NCBI RefSeq assembly: GCF_007829035.1
Contig: NZ_VIVQ01000002.1
Location: 434,001-498,000 of the forward strand
From: Rudaeicoccus suwonensis
GTDB lineage: Bacteria; Actinomycetota; Actinomycetes; Actinomycetales; Dermatophilaceae
Direction: 5' to 3'
DNA length: 64,000 bases
Under the pieces are notes generated by a model. It was not told where the DNA came from and made no database searches. It saw only the letters and a program-made list of their open reading frames with translations. Shown piece by piece: positions 27,122 to 39,398 of this stretch; within the stretch, counting starts at the first letter, position 1; each line of letters starts with the position of its first letter. A program made the position numbers and the translations under genes.

Positions 27122-28033
27122 ATGCAACTCGGACTGATCGGCCTGGGCAAGATGGGCGGCTTCATGCGCGACCGCATCAAAGCGGCCGGGCACGAGGTCG
27201 TCGGCTACGACACCAACCAGGACATCTCGGATGTCAAAGATCTGAAAGAACTCGTCAGCAAACTGGACGCCCCGCGTCACGTGTGGGTGATGGTTCCGGC
27301 CGGCAAGGTGACCCAGTCGGTCATCGACGAGCTCGGCACCTTGCTCGAGCCGGGAGACCTGGTCGTCGACGGCGGCAACAGCAAGTTCACCGACGACGCG
27401 AAGCACGCCGAGGAACTGTCGGCGAAGGGCATCGAGTTCGTCGACTGCGGCGTCTCCGGCGGCGTGTGGGGCCTGGACAACGGATACGGACTGATGGCCG
27501 GTGGCACCAAGGAGAACATCGACCGGATGATGCCGATCTTCGACGCGCTGCGCCCTGAGGGGCCGCGCGACGAAGGCTTCGTGCACGCCGGCGACGTCGG
27601 TGCCGGTCACTACGTCAAGATGGTTCACAACGGCATCGAGTACGGCATGATGCAGGCCTACGCCGAGGGCTACGAGCTGCTCGAGGCCAAGGAGATCGTC
27701 AAGGACGTCCCCGCTGCGTTCAAGGCATGGACCCGCGGCACGGTCGTGCGTTCCTGGCTGCAGGAGCTCATGGCGGCCGCTTTGGAGAAGGACCCCGACC
27801 TGTCGGATCTGTCCGGATTCGTCAACGACTCCGGCGAGGGTCGCTGGACCGTTCAGGAGGCCGTCGAGTATGGCGTGCCCATGCCGGTCATCTCGGCGTC
27901 GCTGTTCCAGCGGTTCTTCTCCCGTCAGGGTGAGAACTCCCCCGCCATGAAGGCCGTCGCAGCGCTGCGCAATGGTTTCGGTGGCCACGCGGTCACCAAG
28001 AAGGGTGAGAAGGGCATCGTCACCGATCACTGA
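27122..28033 (+). CDS. gnd: 6-phosphogluconate dehydrogenase, decarboxylating (short type)
   Basis: 303 residues with the NAD(P)-binding MQLGLIGLGKMGGFMRDR, the substrate motif VDCGVSGGVWGLDNGYGLMAGG, and GHYVKMVHNGIEYGMMQAYAEG around the catalytic Lys. This is the short GndA-type enzyme of the oxidative pentose phosphate pathway, making ribulose 5-phosphate and CO2. The dnaN-gnd-recF order is standard in actinobacteria. Confidence 0.95.
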   Translation: MQLGLIGLGKMGGFMRDRIKAAGHEVVGYDTNQDISDVKDLKELVSKLDAPRHVWVMVPAGKVTQSVIDELGTLLEPGDLVVDGGNSKFTDDAKHAEELSAKGIEFVDCGVSGGVWGLDNGYGLMAGGTKENIDRMMPIFDALRPEGPRDEGFVHAGDVGAGHYVKMVHNGIEYGMMQAYAEGYELLEAKEIVKDVPAAFKAWTRGTVVRSWLQELMAAALEKDPDLSDLSGFVNDSGEGRWTVQEAVEYGVPMPVISASLFQRFFSRQGENSPAMKAVAALRNGFGGHAVTKKGEKGIVTDH

Positions 28034-28095
28034 TCGGCGCAGCCCTGCTGACTGACCGGCCGACCCTCTGTCGGCAGTGGCCCGACGACATACGA

Positions 28096-28142
28096 CAGCC
28101 GCGTCATACAACTCGGATTTCTCCGAACGTATGACGCGGCTG
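28096..28142. terminator. Bidirectional terminator between gnd and esterase
   Basis: CAGCCGCGTCATAC (28096-28109) pairs exactly with GTATGACGCGGCTG (28129-28142); the loop has a second small hairpin (CGGA/TCCG). TGTCTTTCC follows on the plus strand. It lies between convergent genes. Confidence 0.8.
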
Positions 28143-28198
28143 CTGTCTTTCCAGGTGCTGTCTTCCCAGGTGGCGCCTGTTCAGGTGGGTGTCGGCCG

Positions 28199-29296
28199 CT
28201 ACTTGCGCGTGACCGGGCTGCGGTGGGATTTCTTGGCGCTGGGGGTCTGCGGACCCTCCAGCACCGTGTTGATCCAGGCGAAGACCGCCGGTTCCTCGTC
28301 GCCCCAGGTGCGCCAGTTGTGCCCGCCGGAGGACAGCACGAACGGTGTGGCGAAGACGGTGGGCCAGCGGATCGCGCGCTGCAAGGTGATGATGTTCTCC
28401 ACCGGACTGTCCAGGTCCTGCTCGCTGGTAGCCGCCATGAGCTGCACCGGGGGCGCCGATCGTGCCAGCCAGACCGGGCTGTTCACCAGACGCAGGGTGT
28501 CGTTCGGTAGCACACTCGGGTCGCCGGTGAACGGGTCGGAATCCATGCCGGCGCCGATCCCGAAGATCTTGGGGTACTGCATCGGCAGCTTGATCGCGCA
28601 GAAGCCACCCGTGGAGAAGCCCGCGAGCGCCCACGCCTTCGGCGACTTGATGACGCGGAAGTGGCGCTCGATGAAGTTGGGCACGTCCTTGGCCAGCCAC
28701 GTGGCGTTCTTGCTCTGTGGGGTGTCGGAGCAGTCGGTGTCGACATTGCCGGGGTTGATCGTCGGCATCACGATGATGGCCGGCTTGAGCTTCCCGTCAG
28801 CCATCATCCGGCCGAGCGTCTGCGGCATACCGCCCTTGGTGATCCAGTCGTGGGCCTCACCGGGCACGCCGTGCAACAGCATGATCACCGGAAAGTTCGT
28901 GTGCTTGTAGGCAGCCTCGGAATACTGCGGCGGTGTCCAGATGTAGATCTCGGCGGCCAGTCCCGAGGCCGGTCCGCGGAAGAACGTGCTGACCGTGCCG
29001 GCATCGGCCTTGCTGATCGTCGCCACCTGCGGCGGCGGTCCGGCCATGACCAGGTGACTGGGATTGTCGGTGCCGAGCAGGTCCGACCACGAGGCGTAGA
29101 GGCCGAAGTGGTTGTTGACCCAGGTGGCCATCAGCGCGATAGCGACGACCTGGCAGACCACGAGCATGAACAGTCGTTGCAGCGTCTTGACCGCGACCGG
29201 TCCGAGAACCCTGTTCCACAGCAGCAATGCGGCGATCACAGCCAGCACGGTCAGCACGATCAGCGTGTAGTAGAACGGCTGCCCGGTGAGGCTCAT
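28199..29296 (-). CDS. Membrane-anchored esterase (alpha/beta hydrolase, antigen-85/esterase D type)
   Basis: 365 residues from ATG 29296. Two N-terminal membrane helices (residues about 8-28 and 41-61) precede an extracellular esterase domain: VIMLLHGVPGEAHDW (oxyanion), WALAGFSTGGFCAIKL with the nucleophile Ser in GFSTGG, and SSGGHNWRTW with the catalytic His. This is the COG0627 esterase family, which includes mycolyltransferases but also many esterases in bacteria without mycolic acids; the substrate is unknown. It sits on the opposite strand between gnd and recF, breaking the usual gnd-recF adjacency. Confidence 0.85.
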   Translation of the reverse strand: MSLTGQPFYYTLIVLTVLAVIAALLLWNRVLGPVAVKTLQRLFMLVVCQVVAIALMATWVNNHFGLYASWSDLLGTDNPSHLVMAGPPPQVATISKADAGTVSTFFRGPASGLAAEIYIWTPPQYSEAAYKHTNFPVIMLLHGVPGEAHDWITKGGMPQTLGRMMADGKLKPAIIVMPTINPGNVDTDCSDTPQSKNATWLAKDVPNFIERHFRVIKSPKAWALAGFSTGGFCAIKLPMQYPKIFGIGAGMDSDPFTGDPSVLPNDTLRLVNSPVWLARSAPPVQLMAATSEQDLDSPVENIITLQRAIRWPTVFATPFVLSSGGHNWRTWGDEEPAVFAWINTVLEGPQTPSAKKSHRSPVTRK

Positions 29297-29481
29297 GGTG
29301 CGCTGGTGCTCCTGGTCGTGATGATGGTCCGGAACCCGGGCCGATCTGCTGACGTATGACGGAGGCATCGGCCGATCGGCTGATGAGAACCCTTGTCAAT
29401 TCCCGCCAGGATGAAAGTATTTCGCGAGTCTGGATGTTTTCTGGACGTTTGATGTACGAGCGATAACGACGCGATCGCACC

Positions 29482-29494
29482 TAGACTCACTGGC
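29482..29494 (+). promoter_or_regulatory. -10 element of recF, probable leaderless start
   Basis: TAGACT (29482-29487), then seven bases, then the GTG start at 29495, with no ribosome binding site. Confidence 0.5.
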
Positions 29495-30637
29495 GTGTTC
29501 GTGCGCCGGCTGATCCTGCAGGACTTCAGGTCCTACGCATCAGCGGACCTTGAGTTCGACGCCGGAGTGAGCACTTTGGTTGGCCTGAACGGCCAAGGGA
29601 AGACGAATGTCGTCGAGGCGCTGGGCTATCTGGCCAGTCTTTCCTCCCACCGAGTCGCGCAGGACGCCCCATTGGTGCGCGCCGGCGCGGATCAGGCGGT
29701 GGTGCAGGCGGTCGTCGAGCGGGACGGCCACCAGACACAGCTGCAGTTGGAGATCAATCCCGGCCGGTCCAACCGTGCCCAACTGGGTCGCTCTCCGCTG
29801 ACCCGGCCACGGGATCTGCTCGGATCTCTGCGCACGGTGTTGTTCGCTCCCGAGGATCTGGCACTGGTCAAGGGTGACCCGAGCGAGCGCCGCCGGTTTC
29901 TGGACGATCTGCTGGTGGCTCGGCAACCACGCTGGGCTGCCGCGCGATCGGACTACGACAAGATCCTCAAGCAACGCAACGCTCTGCTGAAAAACGCTCG
30001 TACTGCAGCAGATCGGGGCGCAGCTTTGGCAACCCTCCCGGTCTGGGACACCCATCTGGCACAGGTGGGAGCCAACTTGGTCTATGCCCGATTGCGCCTG
30101 CTACGCGATCTGCAGCCCTATCTGCGGCTCGCGTATGACGAGGTCAGTGCCGGCCAGTCCGACGCACGCACAACCTACCGAAGCTCGCTGTACGACGAAC
30201 TCGCCGAGCAGGTGGCCGCCGGTGAGGTGCCGGACGTCGCCGATCTGGAGGCCGGGTTCGTCAAGAGCCTGGAACAGCAGCGCGGACCTGAAGTCGATCG
30301 TGGCATCACCCTCGTCGGCCCGCATCGTGACGACGTCGTCCTTCAGCTGGGTGCGCTGCCGGCCAAGGGATATGCCAGCCACGGCGAGTCATGGTCCTTC
30401 GCGCTCGGTCTGCGCATCGCTGCCTTCCAATTACTGCGGCACGACCTCGGGTCTGATCCGGTGCTCGTGCTCGACGACGTCTTCGCCGAGCTCGACGCGG
30501 GCCGACGACGACGCCTGGCGCTGATGGTCGGCGATTGCGAGCAGGTGCTCATCACTGCTGCGGTCGGCGAGGATGTGCCCGAGTCGCTGCACGGCGGCCG
30601 ATTCACCGTCACGCTCGGATCGGTGACCAAGGCATGA
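29495..30637 (+). CDS. recF: DNA replication/repair protein RecF
   Basis: 380 residues. FVRRLILQDFRSYASADLEF, Walker A GLNGQGKTNVVEAL (about residues 31-44), LVGPHRDDVVLQL, GESWSFALGLRIAAF (signature) and VLVLDDVFAELDAGRR (Walker B) define RecF, an SMC-like ATPase that helps load RecA at gaps. The stop overlaps the dciA start. Confidence 0.96.
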   Translation: MFVRRLILQDFRSYASADLEFDAGVSTLVGLNGQGKTNVVEALGYLASLSSHRVAQDAPLVRAGADQAVVQAVVERDGHQTQLQLEINPGRSNRAQLGRSPLTRPRDLLGSLRTVLFAPEDLALVKGDPSERRRFLDDLLVARQPRWAAARSDYDKILKQRNALLKNARTAADRGAALATLPVWDTHLAQVGANLVYARLRLLRDLQPYLRLAYDEVSAGQSDARTTYRSSLYDELAEQVAAGEVPDVADLEAGFVKSLEQQRGPEVDRGITLVGPHRDDVVLQLGALPAKGYASHGESWSFALGLRIAAFQLLRHDLGSDPVLVLDDVFAELDAGRRRRLALMVGDCEQVLITAAVGEDVPESLHGGRFTVTLGSVTKA

Positions 30638-31248
30638 CTCGACGTGGGCCAAGCAAGCCGGACGCATCGGCTGACGACCAGTCGGCTGACGATCCTGTAG
30701 AGGTCGCCGGTGGAGACGATAGGCCCGCGCTCGCGCCGGAGGATGCTGCCGAAGATCAACTGGTGGCTGCGCGTGATGCGCTCAGGAGGGCTCGAATCAC
30801 CGCACGCGACAAGGGTTTTCGGCCCGGTGCTCCTGGGCGGCGGAAGCGGACGGCGGCAGACCTCGGCACCGGTCGTCGTCGTGACGACGGCCGTGACCCC
30901 GGGGTGTTGGGTGACCAGCTCGACAAATTGCTGGTGGAGCGGGGCTGGCAGGTGGACGTCGCGGCCGGCTCGGTGATGGGTCGCTGGGCCGAGATCGTCG
31001 GCGCGGATGTCGCGGCGCACGCGACGCCGGTCACCTTCAACGACAACGTGCTCACGGTGCGCGCCGAGTCGACCGCGTGGGCCACCCAGTTGCGCCTGCT
31101 CAGCTCCACCCTGATGGCAAGGATGGAGGAAGCGGTCGGACCGGATGTGGTGCAGGAGATACGCGTCGTCGGCCCCAACTCACCGAGTTGGTCACGCGGT
31201 GTCCGCAAGGCTCCCGGCGGCCGCGGACCGCGGGACACCTACGGCTGA
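30634..31248 (+). CDS. dciA: DUF721 protein, DciA-like helicase operator
   Basis: 204 residues from ATG 30634, overlapping the recF stop (ATGA). The first 90 residues are charged and low-complexity; the C-terminal DUF721 domain includes LVERGWQVDVAAGSVMGRW and STAWATQLRLLSSTLM. DUF721 proteins between recF and gyrB are the DciA family, which recruit or load the replicative helicase in bacteria lacking DnaC. Confidence 0.9.
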   Translation: MTRRGPSKPDASADDQSADDPVEVAGGDDRPALAPEDAAEDQLVAARDALRRARITARDKGFRPGAPGRRKRTAADLGTGRRRDDGRDPGVLGDQLDKLLVERGWQVDVAAGSVMGRWAEIVGADVAAHATPVTFNDNVLTVRAESTAWATQLRLLSSTLMARMEEAVGPDVVQEIRVVGPNSPSWSRGVRKAPGGRGPRDTYG

Positions 31249-31331
31249 GGCACCCGCACGGTTGGCTCAATGAGGGTCGATCCGCCTACAGTGGCCCGCA
31301 CCAAGCAACCGTCAAGGAAGCAGTCAATAAC

Positions 31332-32144
31332 GTGAGTCACGACCAGCCCGGTTCGGGCGACCCGCGCGGGGGCCGGGACGACTTCGACCATTTCTTCACC
31401 GATCGCAATGGTGGCGGCCAGCCGCCGCAGGACCCGGACGCCACCGTCTGGGGTGGCGCGGGTGAGCAGCACGGCCAGGCTGAGCAGGGTGCCTACACCC
31501 AGCGGATGCCGGCGCGACCTTACGAACCGCAGCAGTACGACGCCGAGTATGACGCCGGCTATGCCAACCAGCCCCGCGAGGACTATGGCCGGCCCCAGGG
31601 CGGCGGCTACTACGACGAGCCGCCGCGCAACGGAAGCAAGGCGCTGGCGCCGATCCTGGTCATCGTCGCCTCACTGATCGTCATTGCACTGGTGGCCTTC
31701 TTCGCGCTCCACCACTCGTCGTCCAAGGACAACGACGCCGCCACGACTCCGTTGCCGAGTCAGACGAGTCAGTCGACCCCGTCCACGACGCAGTCGCAGT
31801 CGCAATCTCAGAGCCCGAGTCAGACGCAGAGTTCGCCGGAGTCGAGCACCGACCAGTCGAGTTCGTCGGACTCTCCCTCGTCCAGCGCCAACCCGCTCTT
31901 TCCTTCGTCGGCGACAGCCTGCCCAGGAACCTCGGAATACGCGACGGGGCCGAAGACATCGTGCCCGTTCGCAGCGGTGGTGGCCTCCACCTACGCCGCC
32001 AAGAAGGATTCGTCCGGTAACGCGACCTTCTCGGCGGTCAGCCCGGAGACCGGTGACACCTACCAGGTCAGCTGCACCTCGGGGGACTACGTCACCTGTG
32101 TGACGACCACCAAGGCGATCGTCTACATCGCACCGTCGCAGTAG
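31332..32144 (+). CDS. Membrane protein with Ser/Gln-rich linker and small extracellular domain
   Basis: 270 residues from GTG 31332. A Tyr/Pro/Gly/Gln-rich cytoplasmic part (about residues 1-100) is followed by one membrane helix (LAPILVIVASLIVIALVAFF), a Ser/Gln/Thr-rich linker of about 60 residues, and a C-terminal domain of about 75 residues with four cysteines (ACPG, SCPF, SCTS, VTCV) that could form two disulfides. Position between dciA and gyrB is common for poorly characterised actinobacterial membrane proteins. Function unknown. Confidence 0.75.
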   Translation: MSHDQPGSGDPRGGRDDFDHFFTDRNGGGQPPQDPDATVWGGAGEQHGQAEQGAYTQRMPARPYEPQQYDAEYDAGYANQPREDYGRPQGGGYYDEPPRNGSKALAPILVIVASLIVIALVAFFALHHSSSKDNDAATTPLPSQTSQSTPSTTQSQSQSQSPSQTQSSPESSTDQSSSSDSPSSSANPLFPSSATACPGTSEYATGPKTSCPFAAVVASTYAAKKDSSGNATFSAVSPETGDTYQVSCTSGDYVTCVTTTKAIVYIAPSQ

Positions 32145-32257
32145 CGTCGCTCGCGTTGTACGGGCACGGGGACGTACAGGGAGTCGGTCGGCGGCCCGAT
32201 TGGGCGGCATACGCGCATTGAGGCGGTGTCAGCGCACAACCTCACCGCGCCAGCCGG

Positions 32258-32322
32258 TAGACTGGTCACAGGTTTCGCGGCATACACCGTCAGCGGCTCG
32301 CCCTCACCCGAGGACGAGCCGC
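32258..32322 (+). promoter_or_regulatory. gyrB promoter and leader hairpin
   Basis: A -10 like TAGACT at 32258-32263, and in the leader a hairpin GCGGCTCG (32293-32300) with CGAGCCGC (32315-32322). The ribosome binding site AAGGAG is at 32359-32364. Gyrase genes are usually supercoiling-responsive; nothing here proves it. Confidence 0.45.
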
Positions 32323-32368
32323 GTGTCTGCCCGGATCACCCGTGATGCGCCCAGCCCTAAGGAGCACT

Positions 32369-34483
<2,115 letters not shown>

Positions 34484-34628
34484 CGAAACACGCAATGGAG
34501 GTTGGCCGCGAGCGCAGCGAGTGGCCGGCCGCAATGGAGTGTGAGGAAGCTGTCACAGCGGCTCGACATCTGATGGTCGACACAAGCACCGCCATACACA
34601 CTTATCGCCTTGATTGACAAGGAAGTTC

Positions 34629-37250
34629 ATGACTGACGACACAACGCCGCCCGGCGGTGAAGGCCGGTCGAACATCGACCCGATCGACCTCAACACCGAG
34701 ATGCAGCGCAGCTACATCGACTACGCGATGGCGGTCATCGTCAGTCGTGCGCTGCCGGATGTGCGGGACGGCCTCAAGCCGGTGCACCGCCGCATCATCT
34801 ACGCGATGTATGACGGGGGCTACCGCCCCGACCGCGGTTACAACAAGTGCAGCCGCGTCGTCGGTGACGTCATGGGTCAGTACCACCCGCACGGTGACTC
34901 GGCGATCTACGACGCGCTGGTCCGTCTGGTGCAGCCGTGGTCGATGCGCTATCCGCTGGTCGACGGCCAGGGCAACTTCGGCTCGCCCGGCAACGACGGC
35001 GCTGCCGCTCCGCGGTACACCGAGTGCCGGATGGCGCCGCTGGCGATGGAGCTGGTGCGCGACATCGACAAGGAGACCGTCGACTTCGAACCGAACTACG
35101 ACGGAAAGACGATGCAGCCGACGGTGCTGCCGGCGCGCTACCCCAACCTGCTGGTCAACGGCTCGGCCGGTATCGCTGTCGGTATGGCGACGCAGATTCC
35201 GCCGCACAACCTGCGTGAAGTGTGTGCCGGTGCGACCTGGCTGCTGAACAACCCGGAGGCGTCACGCGAAGAGCTGCTGGAGAAGCTGCTCGAACTGATC
35301 CCCGGTCCGGACTTCCCGACCGGCGCGCTGATCATGGGCCACAAGGGCATCGAGGACGCCTATCGCACCGGTCGCGGCTCGATCGTCATGCGCGCGGTCG
35401 TCAACGTCGAGGAGATCCAGGGCCGCCAGTGCCTGGTGGTCACCGAACTGCCCTACCAGGTCAACCCGGATGCGCTCGCCGAGAAGATCGCCATGCTGGT
35501 GCGCGACGGGAAGATCGCCGGAATCGCCGACCTGCGCGACGAGACCTCCGGTCGCACCGGCCAGCGCCTGGTGATCGTGCTCAAGCGCGATGCAGTCGCC
35601 AAGGTGGTGCTGAACAACCTCTACAAGCACACGCAGCTGCAGCAGAATTTCGGCGCCAACATGCTGGCACTGGTCGACGGCGTGCCGCGCACGCTGCCGG
35701 TGTCTGCCTTCGTGCGGTACTGGTGCGACCACCAGATGGATGTCATCCGGCGCCGCACCGAGTATCTGCTGCGTGAGGCCGAAGAACGTATCCACATCCT
35801 GCGTGGCCTGCTCAAGGCGCTGGACCAGCTCGACGAGGTCATCGCCCTCATCCGCCGCAGCCCCTCGGCCGACGCCGCCGAGACCGGGCTGATGGAACTG
35901 CTCGAGGTCGACGAGATCCAGGCCCGCGCCATCCTCAACATGCAGCTTCGCCGGCTCGCCGCACTGGAACGCCAGCGGATCATCGACGAGCACGACGAGC
36001 TGCAGGCCAAGATCGAGGACTACCAGGACATCCTGGCCAAGCCCGAGCGGCAGCGCGAGATCATCAAGGACGAACTCGCCGACATCGCCGCGCGGTATGG
36101 CGATGACCGTCGCACCCAGATCGTGCCCTTCGACGGCGACATGTCGATGGAAGACCTGATCCCCCAGGAGGACGTGGTCGTCACCATCACCCGCGGTGGC
36201 TACGCCAAGCGCACCAAGACCAGCGAGTACCGCTCGCAGCGTCGCGGTGGCAAGGGTGTGCGTGGCGCGAATCTGCGCGGCGACGACGTGGTGTCGCACT
36301 TCTTCACCACGTCCACGCACGACTGGCTGTTGTTCTTCACCAACACCGGCCGCGTCTACCGGGCCAAGGCGTACGAGCTGCCCGAGGGCAGTCGCGACGC
36401 CAAGGGTCAGCACGTCGCGAACCTCATGGCCTTCCAGCCCGGCGAACACATCGCCCAGGTCATGACGTTGCGTGACTACGAACAGGCGCCCTACCTGCTG
36501 CTGGCGACCAAACGTGGTCTGGTCAAGAAGACGCGCCTGGGCGAATACGACTCGCCACGGTCCGGCGGCCTCATCGCGGTGAACCTGCGCGAGGGTGACG
36601 AACTCGTCGGTGCAGGTCTCGCCGGCCCGGACGACGACGTGCTGCTGGTCTCGCGCAAGGGGCAGTCGGTGCGCTTCCACGACACCGACGAGGCGCTGCG
36701 ACCGATGGGCCGATCGACCTCGGGTGTGACCGGCATGAAGTTCCGTGACGGCGACGAGTTGCTGAGTATGAACATCGTCGAAAACGGTTCTGACCCGGAC
36801 GTCTTCGTGGTCTTCGAGAACGGTCTCGCCAAGCGGACCGCTGCCTCGGACTACCCGGTCAAGGGTCGCGCGACGCTCGGCGTGAAGGTGGCCTCGTTCT
36901 CCGACCGCGGTGGTGATCTGGTCGGCGCGCTGACCGTCGACGAGACCGACGAGGTGCTCGTGGTGATGGAGCGCGGCAAGATCGTGCGCTCGCGGGTCGA
37001 TGAGGTGCGTCGCACCGGCCGGTCGACTCAGGGAGTGCAGTTCGCCGCTCCGGACAAGGGCGACTCGATCGTCGCCGTCGCCCGCAATGCTGAACGGGAA
37101 GTCGAGGACGATGAGGTCGATGGCGTACCGTCAGGCACGTCACCGGACGGCTCCGGTGGCGGTGTCGGCAATGCAACGGTCGATGCGGCACCCGATGCCG
37201 CGGATGCTGCGGCCGACAATCCTGACGACGAGCCTGGAGGCGAGCAGTGA
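34629..37250 (+). CDS. gyrA: DNA gyrase subunit A
   Basis: 873 residues from ATG 34629 (AAGGAAG upstream). The catalytic Tyr is Tyr130 in [11 protein letters not shown]. The quinolone-determining region reads HGDSAIYD with Ser91 and Asp95, the residues of susceptible E. coli GyrA (Ser83/Asp87), unlike the Ala of M. tuberculosis. The C-terminal pinwheel has the GyrA box QRRGGKG, then an acidic Asp/Gly/Ala tail of about 50 residues. The stop overlaps the next start (GTGA). A 145-bp gap separates it from gyrB. Confidence 0.98.
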   Translation: MTDDTTPPGGEGRSNIDPIDLNTEMQRSYIDYAMAVIVSRALPDVRDGLKPVHRRIIYAMYDGGYRPDRGYNKCSRVVGDVMGQYHPHGDSAIYDALVRLVQPWSMRYPLVDGQGNFGSPGNDGAAAPRYTECRMAPLAMELVRDIDKETVDFEPNYDGKTMQPTVLPARYPNLLVNGSAGIAVGMATQIPPHNLREVCAGATWLLNNPEASREELLEKLLELIPGPDFPTGALIMGHKGIEDAYRTGRGSIVMRAVVNVEEIQGRQCLVVTELPYQVNPDALAEKIAMLVRDGKIAGIADLRDETSGRTGQRLVIVLKRDAVAKVVLNNLYKHTQLQQNFGANMLALVDGVPRTLPVSAFVRYWCDHQMDVIRRRTEYLLREAEERIHILRGLLKALDQLDEVIALIRRSPSADAAETGLMELLEVDEIQARAILNMQLRRLAALERQRIIDEHDELQAKIEDYQDILAKPERQREIIKDELADIAARYGDDRRTQIVPFDGDMSMEDLIPQEDVVVTITRGGYAKRTKTSEYRSQRRGGKGVRGANLRGDDVVSHFFTTSTHDWLLFFTNTGRVYRAKAYELPEGSRDAKGQHVANLMAFQPGEHIAQVMTLRDYEQAPYLLLATKRGLVKKTRLGEYDSPRSGGLIAVNLREGDELVGAGLAGPDDDVLLVSRKGQSVRFHDTDEALRPMGRSTSGVTGMKFRDGDELLSMNIVENGSDPDVFVVFENGLAKRTAASDYPVKGRATLGVKVASFSDRGGDLVGALTVDETDEVLVVMERGKIVRSRVDEVRRTGRSTQGVQFAAPDKGDSIVAVARNAEREVEDDEVDGVPSGTSPDGSGGGVGNATVDAAPDAADAAADNPDDEPGGEQ

Positions 37251-37849
37251 CCAGCAGCGACACACCGGACGCACGGGGTGGGAAGGCTGCAGCCAGGACT
37301 GCCGAGCCGGCGGCCAAGCTGCCGACTCCGGCCGGTCGCGGGGGCGCTGCAACGACCACGACGGCGCGCCCGGGCGCGGCGCGTCCCGCCGCCAAGAAGG
37401 CTGCCGGTGGACGCGGCGCGTCGACCGGGGCACGACCGGCGGCGAGGAGCGCTTCCGGCGCGGTTCGGCGGCCGGGCGGGCGTTCCACTCCCCGACGGGT
37501 GCGCCTGACGCTGTCGCGCGTCGACCCGTGGTCGGTGATGAAGATCGCCTTCCTGTTGTCGGTCGCTGTCGGCATCGCGATGGTGGTGATGATCGCGGTG
37601 CTGTGGACGGTGCTGTCCGGCATGGGTGTCTTCAGTAATCTCAACGATCTGCTGCGCACCCTCGATCGCGAAGGGTCGACCTTCAACATCCTCGATTACA
37701 TCGGCTTCGGCCGGGTGGTGTCGCTGTCGGTGGTCATCGGCGTCATCGACGTGATCCTGATGACCGCGCTCGCGACGCTGGGTGCCTTCCTCTACAACAT
37801 CTGTGCGTCGTTGGTCGGCGGCGTTCAGATGACCCTGTCGGACGAGTAG
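37247..37849 (+). CDS. DUF3566 membrane protein
   Basis: 200 residues. About 85 N-terminal residues rich in Ala, Gly, Arg and Lys, then [20 protein letters not shown] leading into the first membrane helix, and a second helix near the C-terminus ([20 protein letters not shown]). This is the DUF3566 family, found after gyrA in actinobacteria. Function unknown. Start overlaps the gyrA stop. Confidence 0.92.
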   Translation: MTSSDTPDARGGKAAARTAEPAAKLPTPAGRGGAATTTTARPGAARPAAKKAAGGRGASTGARPAARSASGAVRRPGGRSTPRRVRLTLSRVDPWSVMKIAFLLSVAVGIAMVVMIAVLWTVLSGMGVFSNLNDLLRTLDREGSTFNILDYIGFGRVVSLSVVIGVIDVILMTALATLGAFLYNICASLVGGVQMTLSDE

Positions 37850-37979
37850 TCCGGCTGCGTGACCTGCGAGGCGAGCGAGAGCTGCGGCATACGTGCTCGT
37901 TTTGATTGTGGGGCACGCGGTGAGGTAACCTCGTGCGGCGCCTGCGACCGGCTATCGGTTGCAGGCCTGCATGATGAAC

Positions 37980-38056
37980 GGGCCTATAGCTCAGTCGGTT
38001 AGAGCGCTGTCCTGATAAGACAGAGGTCACTGGTTCAAGTCCAGTTAGGCCCACCA
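37980..38056 (+). tRNA. tRNA-Ile (GAT)
   Basis: Acceptor GGGCCTA pairs with TAGGCCC; anticodon arm CTGTC-CTGATAA-GACAG gives GAT; T-arm loop TTCAAGT. Discriminator A is at 38053 and CCA is encoded (38054-38056). Confidence 0.98.
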
Positions 38057-38085
38057 ACCCGTTCGACGATCTGTTGGAGTTTTCG

Positions 38086-38211
38086 ATGTTCAAGAAGCTG
38101 CTCGCCCTGGCGCTCATCGCCGGTGCCGCCGTTGTCGTGAAGCAGAAGCTGGACCAGCAGGGCAACACCAAGGACCTGTGGGCCCAAGCCGTCGATCAGC
38201 CGAAGAGCTGA
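38086..38211 (+). CDS. DLW-39 family protein, 41 residues
   Basis: A short gene between the two tRNAs: hydrophobic N-terminus (FKKLLALALIAGAAVVV), then KQKLDQQGNTKDLWAQAVD with the DLW motif that names the family. Its place near tRNA-Ile/tRNA-Ala after DUF3566 is conserved in actinobacteria. TTGGAG precedes the ATG at good spacing. It is probably membrane-associated; function unknown. Confidence 0.88.
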   Translation: MFKKLLALALIAGAAVVVKQKLDQQGNTKDLWAQAVDQPKS

Positions 38212-38259
38212 CGCGACGCGACGAGATGCGGCGCTTGCCTCGTCCCGTCACCTGACCAA

Positions 38260-38332
38260 GGGGACTTAGCTCAGCTGGTAGAGCACCGCCTTTGCAAGGC
38301 GGGGGTCAGGGGTTCGAGCCCCCTAGTCTCCA
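38260..38332 (+). tRNA. tRNA-Ala (TGC)
   Basis: Acceptor GGGGACT pairs with AGTCTCC (one G-T wobble); anticodon arm CCGCC-TTTGCAA-GGCGG gives TGC; T-arm GTTCGAG. CCA is not encoded. Its 3' end is the left edge of a probable integrated element. Confidence 0.98.
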
Positions 38333-38338
38333 CTCCAC

Positions 38339-38395
38339 GCGTCTTACTCGAACCCTCGACATCATGCTTGAGGGTTGGAGTGGGACGCTTCTTTT
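38339..38395 (+). terminator. Terminator downstream of tRNA-Ala
   Basis: GCGTC (38339-38343) pairs with GACGC (38384-38388), and AACCCTC (38351-38357) with GAGGGTT (38370-38376), followed by TTCTTTT. A related hairpin lies at 43833-43889 (see findings). Confidence 0.75.
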
Positions 38396-38640
38396 CGCCT
38401 TGGTGGTGGTCGGCCCAGCTCAGGGCTTGCTGCTGGGTGTCGGGATCGAGCAGCAGCCCGAAGGATGGGGTTGGCTCGGTGCGGATCGTGTCGTCGGCGT
38501 CGAGGTAGATGTGGGTGAGGAACGCCTGGTTGGCCATCCGGCGGATAGTCGCCGAGCCGCAGGCGTAGACGACCTGCCGGTCCCCGGCCAGCGCCAAGCA
38601 CTCGTGTAGGTGGGTGCGGGCTGAGGCGACTACATGGCCT
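38396..38640 (-). pseudogene. C-terminal remnant of a large serine recombinase
   Basis: On the minus strand a stretch reads HLHECLALAGDRQVVYACG, ATIRRMANQAFLTHIYLDA and PSFGLLLDPDTQQ. This resembles the C-terminal part of phage/element-type serine recombinases, where RRxxNQAFFxxIYxDxDD precedes a PFxxLLxP ending. The catalytic N-terminal domain and zinc-ribbon are missing. The frame runs without a natural stop into tRNA-Ala, as expected for an integrase gene cut at an attachment site. It reads toward the tRNA. Confidence 0.6.
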
Positions 38641-38715
38641 CGGGCGACACCCCGACCAGGGGATGGGGCGGCCTGGTGCAGTGAGGCTGACCGCTCGGCT
38701 TCTGTTGAAGTTCGA

Positions 38716-39398
38716 TCACGTGGCATCTGCTCGCGTCGCCGTGACGGTGACAGCCGCGTAGGTCATCGTGAAGCTGTCTCCAACAGCGTCGATGACAGCA
38801 CCTTTGCCCCCAAGTAGCACATCGAGCTTGTCTTGGGACAATTGGTTGAGCCCGCCAGCGGTGGGGAGGACGAGAGCCACTGGTCGCGCGTGCAGGTCTG
38901 CTGCCGATCCGTGCGCCATCGCTCTGGTTCGCTGAAGCGGCCTGCCCGGCGTATCCCGTCGGAGGTCTTGTCGAAGATTGGGGCGTAGGCGTCGGGGCCG
39001 GCGAACATGCCCTGAGAGAACGGTGTGTCGGACAGGATGCGGGCGTAGACCAGCGCAAGCGATTCCGCGAGGTCCGGTGGGAACTGGAAGGTGTTCCATA
39101 ACGCCGCGAGCCGCCCGCCCGGGCGGAGAACCTGCGCGGCTTTGGTCGCGCCGGCCACAGGGTCGATCCAGTGCCAGGTCTGTCCGGCGATCACGATGTC
39201 GAACCTCCGTCCGGCGGGGTCCCAATCCTCGAACTTCGCGATTTCGACCTCGAACCCCTGGCTGCGGGCGAACTCGGCCATTCGGCCGTCAACCTCAACC
39301 CCGAGCACCCGACACCCAGCGGACTGAAAGCCCTCGGCGGAGATGCCGGTGCCGATCCCTACGTCGACCCGGGATGACTTGACGACGGCGTGCTGCAT
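38716..39398 (-). pseudogene. Class I SAM-dependent methyltransferase, truncated and frameshifted
   Basis: The SAM-binding core is clear (RVDVGIGTGISAEGFQSAGC, WHWIDPVAGATKAAQVLRPG), but the protein begins only a few residues before it, lacking the usual 40-50 residue N-terminus. At about 38870 the frame changes: TRDQWLS continues in another frame as LVLPTAGGLNQLSQDKLDVL to the natural C-terminal TMTYAAVTVTATR. Both lesions point to a dead gene, unless the shift is a sequencing error. Confidence 0.7.

Noticed and set aside
34629-37250. An intein or resistance mutation in gyrA
   Set aside because: The domains are continuous, and the extra length is an acidic C-terminal tail. Ser91 and Asp95 are the susceptible-type residues.
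38271-38726. A single 151-residue gene running into tRNA-Ala
   Set aside because: The part ending in the tRNA (ETRGLEPLTPALQRR) is tRNA sequence read as protein. Only the middle part resembles a recombinase, so it is listed as a remnant.
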